Origin: an uncultured Bacteroidota bacterium
GTDB taxonomy: Bacteria > Bacteroidota > Bacteroidia > B-17B0 > Aurantibacillaceae
Length of the DNA stretch: 22,605 nucleotides
Assembly: GCA_937868675.1 (NCBI GenBank)
Contig: CALMNJ010000220.1
Span: 1-22,605, forward strand
Reading direction: 5' to 3'
Program-made: the position numbers and the translations under genes
Shown: piece after piece, positions 1 to 7,385 of the stretch
How positions within the stretch are numbered: the stretch's first letter is position 1
Layout: each line of letters opens with the position of its first letter
The notes under the pieces: model-generated
What the model saw: only the letters and a program-made list of their open reading frames with translations
Database searches by the model: none
What the model was told of the DNA's origin: nothing

Positions 1-383
1 CCTCGCTGGCCCGCGACCGGGCTTTGGGATACTCGACAGTGGGGCCGCATAAGGACGATCTTGAGTTTTTGCTCAACCAGTTTAGCCTTAAAAAATATGC
101 CTCCCAGGGGCAGCAAAAGTCATTTCTGCTGGCCTTAAAGCTGGCCCAGTTTGAGTTTATTAAACTGCAAAAAAACACAAAGCCGCTTCTGTTGCTTGAC
201 GACGTTTACGACAAACTTGACGAGAGCCGGTTTACAAAGCTTCTTGAAATGGTGAGCGGCAGCGATTTTGGACAGGTGTTTATTACCGACACGCATCCCG
301 ACCGCATGAACGATTTGCTGAACCAAAAGCAAATTGAGCACCGCATTTTTCTGGTGGAAAACAGTCTGGTAAAAGAATTTTAG
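1..383 (+). CDS. recF: RecF, DNA replication and repair ATPase, C-terminal part (5' truncated)
   Basis: This is the last ~126 codons of RecF; the reading frame is open from base 3 and the rest lies left of the window. RecF is an SMC/ABC-like ATPase that loads RecA at single-strand gaps together with RecO and RecR. The visible part carries the family's GPHKDD segment just after the window edge, an ABC-signature-like SQGQQKS, a Walker B stretch ending in LLLLDDVYDKLD, and the following ITDTH switch. The TTG at 24 is only an internal codon, because the residues before it (SLARDRA) also fit RecF. It converges on the minus-strand lipoprotein gene with a 34-bp gap, in which I see no clear terminator. 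The family call is secure from the Walker B/D-loop region; only the N-terminus is unseen. Confidence 0.93.
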   Translation, partial: SLARDRALGYSTVGPHKDDLEFLLNQFSLKKYASQGQQKSFLLALKLAQFEFIKLQKNTKPLLLLDDVYDKLDESRFTKLLEMVSGSDFGQVFITDTHPDRMNDLLNQKQIEHRIFLVENSLVKEF

Positions 384-417
384 GACTGGCCGGTTTCATC
401 AGCCAAAAAACCTACTA

Positions 418-1110
418 TTAAAGCCCGGTCATGAAAACAAGTATCAGCCCGAGCGAGAGCGCAGACACCACAAGGGCAATATAAGCCAAGGCCACGCCTT
501 GATATTTTCCGGGATTCGAAAAATGAAGCACCATAGCCAGAATACTTAGAGCCAAGGAAAGCAATCCAACAATAAATGCCAACAACATTAACAGCAAACC
601 CGTGGGAACACTTGCAAAAACAAAAAAAAGCCCTACAACAAACAATGGTAAAATAAAAATGCTCAAAAGCAATGCTATAAGTGCGCTGATCTGAAACTTC
701 GGACTTTTAAATTCAGGTTGATCTTTTTCCTGAGTTTTTTTACCATAGGATGTAACAGGTGTGGCAATCCACTTTACATGCAAAACCTTTACTCCATGCT
801 TAAAACTCCCTGCTTTTCTAATCCGTTTATTTGATTCGCTTCCACCTGGATAAGATGCAGGCGCTTCATGTGCAATAGGCTCCGTAATTTGACCGGCCCG
901 GTACTGTTCTTTGTCGGCCTTTACTGGCCCGGAGTGTATGGTGTGTGTAACGTTTACGTGTTCATTTTTTTGGGATGGAACCTGGTGGCGTTTTGAAAAC
1001 ACATCAACATAAAACCCTTTGGTGTAGCGGCGTTTTTGCAGCGTACAGGACGCAGTGCAAAAAAGTATTACCAGCAGAAAGGATAAAAACCGTGTTGCAG
1101 GTTTTGTCAT
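418..1110 (-). CDS. Hypothetical lipoprotein with three C-terminal membrane segments
   Basis: I do not recognise a named family. From the Met at 1110 the protein is 230 aa. It opens with a lysine/arginine start, a hydrophobic stretch (FLSFLLVILF) and a Cys at the end of CTASC, which looks like a lipoprotein signal with a slightly unusual lipobox. Next comes RRYTKGFYVDVF, a Lys/Arg-Arg-Tyr-Thr motif I associate with small uncharacterised Bacteroidota lipoproteins, then a polar linker of ~100 residues. The C-terminal third holds three hydrophobic helices (from ISALIALLL to the terminus). The frame also opens at 1146, but a TAGTTTTG promoter element at 1160-1167 would leave almost no leader for that start, so I prefer 1110. 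Function is unknown; it is probably an envelope protein. Confidence 0.7.
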   Translation of the reverse strand: MTKPATRFLSFLLVILFCTASCTLQKRRYTKGFYVDVFSKRHQVPSQKNEHVNVTHTIHSGPVKADKEQYRAGQITEPIAHEAPASYPGGSESNKRIRKAGSFKHGVKVLHVKWIATPVTSYGKKTQEKDQPEFKSPKFQISALIALLLSIFILPLFVVGLFFVFASVPTGLLLMLLAFIVGLLSLALSILAMVLHFSNPGKYQGVALAYIALVVSALSLGLILVFMTGL

Positions 1111-1159
1111 ACACATCGAAAAGGGCTGATTGGTTTTAAATCTCAAGGTTTGATTATTT

Positions 1160-1167
1160 CAAAACTA
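1160..1167 (-). promoter_or_regulatory. Promoter -7 element for the 418-1110 lipoprotein gene
   Basis: Read on the minus strand the bases are TAGTTTTG, a full match to the Bacteroidota -7 consensus TAnnTTTG. Transcription would begin near 1153, giving a ~43-nt leader to the ATG at 1110. I see no clear -33 TTTG at the right spacing, so confidence is moderate. Confidence 0.45.
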
Positions 1168-1317
1168 AGTTACATAAAATACCCGTTCATGATAATTGAT
1201 GATCGGAATTTGATTTATTGAAGAAACATTTCAATCAACTGTGATAAACTAAAAGTAAGCTGTTATATCCAAAATGGATACCCGTTTTGTTTAAACTCTT
1301 ACCGGCTTTTACAGGCA

Positions 1318-1331
1318 CCAACTTATGTTGG
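1318..1331 (-). terminator. Small inverted repeat downstream of asnS, possible weak terminator
   Basis: A perfect 5-bp stem, CCAAC/GTTGG with a 4-nt loop, lies 12 bp beyond the asnS stop. There is no T-tract after it on the minus strand, so a role in termination is only a guess. Confidence 0.22.
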
Positions 1332-1343
1332 AATTCCTTTGGT

Positions 1344-2780
1344 TTAAAACTCGCAGTTCTTAGGCGTGCGGGGAAATGGGATCACATCGCGGATGTTGGT
1401 CATGCCCGTAACAAACAGCACCAAACGCTCAAAACCAAGACCAAAGCCCGCATGCGGACAAGCGCCGTAGCGGCGTGTATCCAGGTACCATGAAAGCTCC
1501 TCTACCGGAATGTGCATTTCATTCATGCGGGCCTCGAGCCTTTCAAGGCGCTCTTCCCGCTGCGATCCGCCCACAATCTCGCCAATTCCCGGGAAAAGAA
1601 TATCCATTGCAGCCACGGTTTTGCCGTCGTCGTTCTGGCGCATGTAAAATGCTTTTATCTCCTTTGGATAGTTAATGAGTATCACCGGTTTTTTAAAATG
1701 TTTCTCTACCAGATACCGTTCGTGTTCGCTTTGCAGGTCAACACCCCATTTATCTACCAGATACTGAAATTTCTTTTTCTTGTTGTGATTGCTTTCGCGC
1801 AGTATCTCTATGGCTTCGGTGTAGGTTACACGAGCAAATTTATTTTCAAGGCAAAAACTCAGCTTTTCGAGCAGGGTCATTTCACTGCGTTCGTTTTGCG
1901 GTTTTTGCTTTTCCTCATCAAACAGGCGCTGGCTCAAAAATTCAATATCCTCACGGTTGTGCTCCAGTGCATAACGGATCACATATTGCAGCATTTCTTC
2001 GGCCAGATCCATGTTATCATGAATATCATAAAAAGCCATTTCAGGCTCTATCATCCAAAATTCGGCCAGGTGCCTTGCCGTATTGCTGTTCTCAGCTCTG
2101 AAGGTGGGACCAAATGTGTAAATATCGCTAAAGGCCATCGCCGCGAGCTCGCCCTCGAGCTGACCGGATACGGTAAGGTTCGTTGCTTTCCCGAAAAAAT
2201 CTTCCTTAAAATCAATGTTCCCGTTTTCATCTTTGGGCGGATTGGCAATATCAAAGTTTGTAACCCTGAACGTTTCGCCCGCTCCCTCGGCATCGCTGGC
2301 CGTAATAATGGGCGTATGGATGTATAGGAATCCTTTTTCGTTAAAGAATTTATGCACGGCGAAAGCGAGTGTGTTGCGCACCCGGAACACGGCGCCAAAC
2401 GTATTGGTGCGGAAACGCAGGTGGGCTATCTCGCGCAGAAACTCCAGACTGGGCCTGTTCTTTAATTGTAGTGGATATTTTTCCGGATCGCTGTCGCCCA
2501 GTATTGTTATGCTTTCGGCTTTAAGCTCCACCTTTTGGCCTTTGCCAAGCGAAGGAATAAGCTGCCCCTTTGCCGAAATACATGCGCTGGTGGTAATGCG
2601 TTTTAAGGTAGCCTCGTCGAGCATACCAAGCTCAACCACCACCTGCAGATTATTATTGGTGCTGCCGTCGTTAAGTGCAATAAACTGGTTGTTGCGGAGG
2701 CTGCGCACCCATCCTTTCACTTCTATGCTTTGGTTTTGGGGCTCGGTGCTTAAAATATCCTTAATACGTAGGCGTGCCAT
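1344..2780 (-). CDS. asnS: Asparaginyl-tRNA synthetase
   Basis: AsnRS charges tRNA(Asn) with asparagine using ATP, in the cytoplasm. The 478-aa product has the expected length. It begins with an OB-fold anticodon-binding domain (VKGWVRSLRNN...ALNDGS, about residues 20-105). The class IIb catalytic core follows: motif 2 as FGPTFRAENSNT followed by HLAEFWMIEPE, and motif 3 as GFGLGFERLVLFVTG near the end, closing with the family's typical IPFPRTP tail. AsnRS, AspRS and LysRS share this fold; the PFPRTP ending and the overall match favour AsnRS. The Met at 2780 starts directly before the OB fold and sits ~22 nt downstream of a TACCTTTG promoter element. gatC is also present in this window, so the organism probably uses GatCAB for tRNA(Gln), or keeps both routes. 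Confidence 0.96.
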   Translation of the reverse strand: MARLRIKDILSTEPQNQSIEVKGWVRSLRNNQFIALNDGSTNNNLQVVVELGMLDEATLKRITTSACISAKGQLIPSLGKGQKVELKAESITILGDSDPEKYPLQLKNRPSLEFLREIAHLRFRTNTFGAVFRVRNTLAFAVHKFFNEKGFLYIHTPIITASDAEGAGETFRVTNFDIANPPKDENGNIDFKEDFFGKATNLTVSGQLEGELAAMAFSDIYTFGPTFRAENSNTARHLAEFWMIEPEMAFYDIHDNMDLAEEMLQYVIRYALEHNREDIEFLSQRLFDEEKQKPQNERSEMTLLEKLSFCLENKFARVTYTEAIEILRESNHNKKKKFQYLVDKWGVDLQSEHERYLVEKHFKKPVILINYPKEIKAFYMRQNDDGKTVAAMDILFPGIGEIVGGSQREERLERLEARMNEMHIPVEELSWYLDTRRYGACPHAGFGLGFERLVLFVTGMTNIRDVIPFPRTPKNCEF

Positions 2781-2801
2781 AATGTTTCAAAAAATGAAGC
2801 C

Positions 2802-2809
2802 CAAAGGTA
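2802..2809 (-). promoter_or_regulatory. Promoter -7 element for asnS
   Basis: The minus strand reads TACCTTTG, a perfect TAnnTTTG element, in the 43-bp gap between the 79-aa gene and asnS. The start site would fall near 2795, about 15 nt before the asnS ATG. No -33 TTTG is evident. It suggests asnS can be transcribed independently of the small gene upstream. Confidence 0.55.
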
Positions 2810-2823
2810 ATAAGTTTTGGCCA

Positions 2824-3063
2824 TTAAGATTTGGCATTTTCGAATTGGGCTCCGGTAATTTCGAGCGCCATCTCTTTATAATTGAAAACCAAATCGTGTA
2901 CAAAGGTTTTTTCGGGGAATAATTTTGCCTCTGTTACATGCACCACTCTGCGGCTACCTATAATCTGCACCTCCTCAAATAATACCGGACTCATTACCTT
3001 AAAATAACTAAGGCCATTTTTATACATACGGTACACCGGAAAGTTTATATCTTCGAAATTCAT
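2824..3063 (-). CDS. Small hypothetical protein, 79 aa
   Basis: I do not recognise a characterised family. The product is soluble, has no signal peptide or membrane helix, contains no cysteine, and alternates hydrophobic and charged residues (NFPVYRMYKNG, EEVQIIGSRRVVHV) in a way that suggests a small beta-rich fold. It starts on a CATG shared with the divergent nuclease gene: its ATG is the complement of 3061-3063 while the neighbour's ATG is 3062-3064. A TATCTTTG promoter element lies inside the neighbour at 3112-3119. Codon use looks like that of adjacent genes, so I take it as real. It precedes asnS on the same strand with a 43-bp gap, and could be co-transcribed with it. Confidence 0.65.
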   Translation of the reverse strand: MNFEDINFPVYRMYKNGLSYFKVMSPVLFEEVQIIGSRRVVHVTEAKLFPEKTFVHDLVFNYKEMALEITGAQFENAKS

Positions 3064-5911
3064 GTCAATGCCTTTTTTACAACACGTGGCGGCCCATATT
3101 TATGGGCAGTACAAAGATACAGTGGAAAAGCTTTGCATCATTTTACCCAACCGGCGTGGCGCACTTTTTCTTAAAAAACACCTGGCTTCGGCCTTTAATA
3201 AAGCCATTTGGCTTCCCGACATTATTAGTATTGAGGATCTTGTTGAGCGCATCAGCGGTCTTAAAACACTGGAGGAAATTGACCTGATATGCCACCTGTA
3301 TGAAAGTTATAAGGCCTGCTACGGCACCAATGCCGAAGGCTTTGACGGCTTTGCACGCTGGGGCCAGCTCATGCTTCAGGACTTTAATGAGATTGACCGC
3401 TCGCTGGCCGACCCTGCCCAGCTATACGATAACCTGCGCGATATTAAAGTAATTGAAAACTGGAGCCTTGGCCGCGAAGAACTCAGTGCAAAACAACACG
3501 AGTACCTGGCCTTTATGGCCAGCCTGGGACATATCTACAGACACTACACCGCTTCGTTGCTTAAAAACAAATGGGCCTATGGCGGACTCGCATACCGTGA
3601 AGCCGTGCGCCAGATTTCACAAACAACCTTTGCCGACCAGTATGAAAAACTGCTTTTTTGTGGATTTAACGCGCTTAACACAGCCGAGCTTAAAATCATA
3701 AACGCATTTTATACCGCCCGAAAAGCCGAGTTATTGTGGGATGCCGATGTGTATTACCTCAACGATAAAAATCAGGAGGCGGGCTATTTTTTACGACAGA
3801 ACTTTAAATACTTTGGCCAGAACGCACCAGATTTTACCGGCAATCATTTTACAGAACCCAAACAGGTGGAGGTTGTTTCGGTACCCGGACAACTGGGCCA
3901 GGCGCAGGTTGTAAGACAATCTCTTGAGGCGTGGATGAAAAAAGGCGTGGCGCCCGAAAAAATTGCCGTCGTGCTGGCAAGCGAAACCCTTTTATGGCCG
4001 GTACTCAGGCAACTTCCTGAAGAAATAAAGCAGGTGAACATTACGATGGAGTATCCCATCCGTTACTCTGCCACGTTTAGCCTGCTTGATTCCCTACTGC
4101 AAATACAGGTTTCGTATGCGCGCCAAACCAAAGGCGGCAAAACCCTGTATCACAAAGATCTCATTTCCCTTTTTCGCCAACCCCTGTTCAGGCAATGGAT
4201 AAAAACAAAACACATTGACTGCGATGTGGATGCCATTACTCAACACCTTATTGCCCAAAACATTTCATTTATATCGTCGAAAAAACTGGAAGTGTTGTTC
4301 GAAAAAACCTTTTCAGACGTTAAGCTGCTTATCCAGCCTGCCCTATCCATAGAAGAGTTTAACCGCAACCTTATTGCAATGCTGGAATTGCTTGCTGCCG
4401 ATTTTTCGGAAACAGGCCGCAACAGTGAAGCGCATCTTGAACAGGAATTTTTGGACGTTTTGCTCCGGAATTTCAGACGGCTCACCGGTGTGCTGGAACA
4501 ATATCCGCATTTTAGCGACATCTACGCCTACCGGCAGCTTTTTACGCAGGTGGTTGGTAATGCCACGGCGCCCTTTATTGGCGAGCCTCTCAGTGGTTTG
4601 CAGGTGATGGGGGTGCTCGAAACACGCACGCTTGATTTCGATTATCTGATTCTGGTAAACGTAAATGAAGGCGTGCTTCCCTCAGGCAAAAGTATTCATT
4701 CCTTTATTCCCAACGACCTGAAGAAAGCTTTTGGATTACAATTGTACACCGAGAAAGACGCCGTGTATGCCTATCATTTTTACAGGCTGCTGCAGCGAAG
4801 CCCCGAAGTGATTATGACTTACGACAGTGAAACGGACAGTTTTGGAAAGGGCGAAAAAAGCAGGTTCATAACACAACTCCAGATGGAGATGAGTAGATAC
4901 AATCCTTTGTTTAGTATTAACGAGCGGGTGGCTACCTACAGCGATATGCCGGCTCAAACCAACGACATTATTGAAATTGAAAAACAACCTGCCGTTCTTG
5001 AACCCATTCTTAAAAAAGCAATTAACCCGGGTGAATTTGGCGGCCTGTCGCCATCCGGACTTTTAATGTTTAAGGAGTGCGGTTTGCGTTTTTATTTTCG
5101 CTACGGTGCCGGTTTAAAAGAGGCCGAAGAAGTGGAGGAAAGTGCGGAAGCCAGCACCTTTGGCTCCATTTTGCACCTGAGTCTCGAAAAACTATACACC
5201 GGATTTACCGGCCAACTCCTCAGCGTTTCGCTTCTAAAACAACAGCTTGCCAGGGTTGATGCGGTTGTGAACGAATGTTTCCTGAATTTTTTTGGCAACG
5301 ACGAGCCGGTAGGCAAAAGTTTGCTGCAGGAAGAGGTGATAAAAGTGTATGTAAAAAAACTTATGGAGAGCGATGTTTCTCTTTGCAAGGAACTTGACAG
5401 TGGCGGTCAAACGCTAACCCTCAGAAATCTTGAACACGAGTTTACGGCGCCGCTACAGGTAGCCATATCTGGCCATGAACTTACGATTTACATCAAAGGA
5501 AAGATTGACCGCATAGATGATTGTGCCGGGCAAATGAGGGTTATTGATTACAAAAGCTCGGTAAAAGAGAGCGATAAATTTGTTTTTGAAGGCTTTGAAA
5601 ACCTCTTTACCGATAAAAACTATAACAAGCAGTTGCAGCTGATGATGTACGTTTGGCTGCTGCACAAAAACAATTATTGCCCGCCGGAAATCATGGCGCC
5701 GTGCATTGTGCCGTTCAGGGTATTCAGTGGCCCCCGGTATATTTTGGGATCCGATAAAAAACCCTTGCGTTTCAGCAACTTCTTAATGAATGATTTTGAG
5801 TCCGCTCTGAGTGAATTTATCGGCAGCATTTTTGCCGGAGAAAAATTTGTTCAGACCCAGGATCAGAAAACCTGCGAATATTGTGCGTACAGAATTATAT
5901 GCACACGCTGA
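3062..5911 (+). CDS. AddB-like PD-(D/E)XK nuclease with Fe-S cluster motif and degenerate helicase N-terminus
   Basis: The 949-aa product resembles the AddB subunit of RecBCD-type AddAB double-strand-break repair nucleases. Its N-terminus (ILPNRRGALFLKKHL) occupies the place of the helicase motif I but lacks a Walker A GKT/S, so ATP hydrolysis here is doubtful. A UvrD-like stretch, VLETRTLDFDYLILVNVNEG, lies near residue 520. The nuclease domain holds the RecB-family set: His705 (GSILH), Asp816 (KGKIDRID), Asp829-Tyr-Lys831 (VIDYKSS) and Gln857 (QLQLMMY). Cys673 (FKECGLRF) and Cys938, 941 and 947 (CEYCAYRIIC) match the 4Fe-4S staple of AddB nucleases. AddA is expected as a partner but is not adjacent. 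The second Met (3068) is an equally possible start. It shares start bases with the divergent 79-aa gene, so its promoter must lie within that gene. Confidence 0.85.
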   Translation: MSMPFLQHVAAHIYGQYKDTVEKLCIILPNRRGALFLKKHLASAFNKAIWLPDIISIEDLVERISGLKTLEEIDLICHLYESYKACYGTNAEGFDGFARWGQLMLQDFNEIDRSLADPAQLYDNLRDIKVIENWSLGREELSAKQHEYLAFMASLGHIYRHYTASLLKNKWAYGGLAYREAVRQISQTTFADQYEKLLFCGFNALNTAELKIINAFYTARKAELLWDADVYYLNDKNQEAGYFLRQNFKYFGQNAPDFTGNHFTEPKQVEVVSVPGQLGQAQVVRQSLEAWMKKGVAPEKIAVVLASETLLWPVLRQLPEEIKQVNITMEYPIRYSATFSLLDSLLQIQVSYARQTKGGKTLYHKDLISLFRQPLFRQWIKTKHIDCDVDAITQHLIAQNISFISSKKLEVLFEKTFSDVKLLIQPALSIEEFNRNLIAMLELLAADFSETGRNSEAHLEQEFLDVLLRNFRRLTGVLEQYPHFSDIYAYRQLFTQVVGNATAPFIGEPLSGLQVMGVLETRTLDFDYLILVNVNEGVLPSGKSIHSFIPNDLKKAFGLQLYTEKDAVYAYHFYRLLQRSPEVIMTYDSETDSFGKGEKSRFITQLQMEMSRYNPLFSINERVATYSDMPAQTNDIIEIEKQPAVLEPILKKAINPGEFGGLSPSGLLMFKECGLRFYFRYGAGLKEAEEVEESAEASTFGSILHLSLEKLYTGFTGQLLSVSLLKQQLARVDAVVNECFLNFFGNDEPVGKSLLQEEVIKVYVKKLMESDVSLCKELDSGGQTLTLRNLEHEFTAPLQVAISGHELTIYIKGKIDRIDDCAGQMRVIDYKSSVKESDKFVFEGFENLFTDKNYNKQLQLMMYVWLLHKNNYCPPEIMAPCIVPFRVFSGPRYILGSDKKPLRFSNFLMNDFESALSEFIGSIFAGEKFVQTQDQKTCEYCAYRIICTR
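3092..3107. promoter_or_regulatory. Perfect 7-bp-arm palindrome inside the nuclease gene, operator-like
   Basis: GCCCATA, two T, TATGGGC form perfect 7-bp arms. The site lies 5-20 bp downstream of the minus-strand TATCTTTG element at 3112-3119, where transcription toward the 79-aa gene would begin (near 3106). It also encodes AHIYGQ of the nuclease, so coincidence is possible. Confidence 0.3.
3112..3119 (-). promoter_or_regulatory. Promoter -7 element for the 79-aa gene, inside the nuclease ORF
   Basis: The minus strand reads TATCTTTG, a perfect TAnnTTTG match, ~50 bp upstream of the 79-aa ATG. It must lie inside the divergent gene because the two genes share start bases. No -33 element at standard spacing is visible. 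Confidence 0.4.
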
Positions 5912-5939
5912 GCGGTTTAAAAAATTGTATTAAGAAAAA

Positions 5940-7004
5940 TCAGGCGTCGTAATCCACCACTACTTTTTCGGTAAGTGGATGCGCCTGGCAGGTAAGCACA
6001 AAACCTTCGGCCACTTCGGCTTCGGTAAGCGCAAAATTGGCATCCATGCGCACTTTCCCTTCCAGCACTTTGGCACGACAGGTGCAGCACACAGCTCCCT
6101 TGCAGCTAAACGGTGCGTCCACGCCGGCTTCCATAGCTGCGTCGAGAATGCTGATACTTTTTGTTTCGAGTTTAAATTCGGTTTCAACTCCGTATTGTAT
6201 AACGGTGATGCTGGCTTTAACATTCGCGTTGCCGCTGATCTCAGCTTTTTCAACGGCATCAATCACCGAGGTAAAATACTCAATATGTATTTTCTCTTTC
6301 GCAACCCGGCTCTCTTCCAGCATGTTCTTTACGTTCTCCATCATCGGGCCGGGGCCGCAGATAAAATACTCATCGGCACTCAACAGATTTATATGCCGGG
6401 CCAGCAGCTGCGCTTTCTCTTTGGTCATGATGCCCTTCTGAACCGGATCAACTTCCCCTTTCGGCTCATCGAATACATAAACAACTTTCAGTTGCCTGTG
6501 TGCCGCCGCGAGTTTATCAATCTCCGGTTTAAAAATGGTGCTGTCTTCATTCTTATTGGCATACACCAGTGTTACGTGGCTTTGTTTTTCAACATATAAC
6601 ACACTTTTTAAAATGCTCATCATGGGCGTAATGCCACTGCCGCCGGCAAACAACACATAGTTTTTTTTATTGTTGCCCGAAAGCACCGAGTAAAATTGCC
6701 CCATTGGCGTCATCACCTCTATGTTGTCGCCTACTTTCAGGTTTCTGTTCACATACGTTGAAACCCGGCCTCCGCTCACTTCCTTCACCGCCACACGCAA
6801 TTCCTTTTCGCTGTAAGGGCTTGTGCACAGGCTGTAAGAACGTCGTAATTCCTCGCCGTTTACCTTAAGTTTTAATGTAATATACTGCCCCTGCCTGAAC
6901 AGGTATTCGGGCTGTTGCTGGGGAGGTACTTCAAATGCCACCGAAACGGCTTCTGCTGTTTCGCGGCGAATATCTTTAACTTTTAAGGTGTGGAAACGTG
7001 CCAT
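5940..7004 (-). CDS. PaaE-like FAD/NAD(P)-binding reductase with C-terminal 2Fe-2S ferredoxin domain
   Basis: The 354-aa protein passes electrons from NAD(P)H through FAD to a plant-type 2Fe-2S centre, usually on to an oxygenase. The order is: an FAD-binding beta-barrel with RRSYSLCTSP; an NAD(P)-binding lobe with FAGGSGITPMMS and later FICGPGPMM; then a ferredoxin domain with Cys301-x4-Cys306-x2-Cys309 and Cys339. This is the layout of PaaE, the reductase of the phenylacetyl-CoA epoxidase, and of related Hcr/VanB-type reductases. No paaABCD genes lie nearby, so its redox partner is unknown and I leave the symbol blank. It has its own TATTTTTG promoter element at 7025-7032. It converges on the nuclease gene across 28 bp. 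Confidence 0.87.
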   Translation of the reverse strand: MARFHTLKVKDIRRETAEAVSVAFEVPPQQQPEYLFRQGQYITLKLKVNGEELRRSYSLCTSPYSEKELRVAVKEVSGGRVSTYVNRNLKVGDNIEVMTPMGQFYSVLSGNNKKNYVLFAGGSGITPMMSILKSVLYVEKQSHVTLVYANKNEDSTIFKPEIDKLAAAHRQLKVVYVFDEPKGEVDPVQKGIMTKEKAQLLARHINLLSADEYFICGPGPMMENVKNMLEESRVAKEKIHIEYFTSVIDAVEKAEISGNANVKASITVIQYGVETEFKLETKSISILDAAMEAGVDAPFSCKGAVCCTCRAKVLEGKVRMDANFALTEAEVAEGFVLTCQAHPLTEKVVVDYDA

Positions 7005-7024
7005 TAAATCTTAATAAAACGCTG

Positions 7025-7032
7025 CAAAAATA
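7025..7032 (-). promoter_or_regulatory. Promoter -7 element for the PaaE-like reductase
   Basis: The minus strand reads TATTTTTG (TAnnTTTG). It would start transcription near 7018, about 14 nt before the ATG. No -33 element is clear. Confidence 0.45.
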
Positions 7033-7104
7033 GGCCTTTTGAGGGGGTTAAAAAAATTTTTGTTTTACCCTTCGATACAATCCTGCAATGCCGGGCAAAA
7101 CCGG

Positions 7105-7124
7105 GTGTACGGCAAAATGTACAC
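7105..7124. repeat. Inverted repeat GTGTAC/GTACAC in the 7005-7385 divergent region
   Basis: Perfect 6-bp arms with an 8-nt spacer lie upstream of the reductase promoter. The size fits a dimeric regulator site or a small hairpin. Nothing identifies a binding protein. Confidence 0.3.
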
Positions 7125-7177
7125 ACTGCCAAAAATTGCCGGATAGTACGCGCCATGAGATGCGGAAGGTTTAGCTC

Positions 7178-7210
7178 TTTTTTGGCGATACCTCTTTTAT
7201 CGCCAAAAAA
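7178..7210. repeat. 13-bp perfect hairpin (TTTTTTGGCGATA / TATCGCCAAAAAA)
   Basis: The arms are perfectly complementary over 13 bp with a 7-nt loop (CCTCTTT). The T-run on one side and A-run on the other give it the look of a bidirectional intrinsic terminator, yet it sits between two divergent genes where no ordinary transcript should end. It directly abuts the GC-rich element at 7212. It may end a small RNA, shield the divergent promoters from each other, or be part of a repeat unit. Confidence 0.6.
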
Positions 7211-7211
7211 A

Positions 7212-7294
7212 GCCGGAGCGAAGCGAAGCCTGTAGCAGCCCGGTGGCGGTGCTGGCTTTGAGAATTACCGAGGCCAGCCCCGACAGGCGCCCAA
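7212..7294. ncRNA. GC-rich structured intergenic element, copy 1 (possible ncRNA or REP-like repeat)
   Basis: This GC-rich stretch has no plausible ORF. It folds on paper into an outer stem GCCTGT (7228-7233) with ACAGGC (7283-7288) enclosing an inner stem GCTGGC (7251-7256) with GCCAGC (7273-7278). It begins with GCCGGAGCGA and ends with GGCGCCCAA, exactly the ends of the GC-rich element at 18560-18685. Both copies lie in divergent intergenic regions upstream of a plus-strand promoter. Whether it is transcribed, and from which strand, cannot be told. The rest of 7005-7385 contains promoters and a short inverted repeat only. Confidence 0.4.
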
Positions 7295-7331
7295 CGTGCA
7301 TTTTGTCGTACATCCGCCAAACCCAGGTGGT

Positions 7332-7361
7332 TTTGAAATTAAAAGGGAACCGTTACCTTTA
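7332..7361 (+). promoter_or_regulatory. Promoter for the M20 dipeptidase
   Basis: TTTG at 7332-7335, an 18-nt spacer and TACCTTTA at 7354-7361 fit the Bacteroidota consensus with one mismatch. Transcription would begin near 7368, leaving an ~18-nt leader to the ATG at 7386. This rules against the upstream in-frame ATG at 7296. Confidence 0.6.
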
Positions 7362-7385
7362 AACACTCATTTACATGGCACATTT

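Noticed and set aside
1512..2327. A 271-aa plus-strand ORF opposite asnS
   Set aside because: It is the shadow of a well-supported synthetase gene, with no domain and biased composition.
7296..7385. Upstream extension of the dipeptidase to the ATG at 7296
   Set aside because: A TTTG-18-TACCTTTA promoter lies inside it, and the added 30 residues do not resemble the M20 N-terminus.
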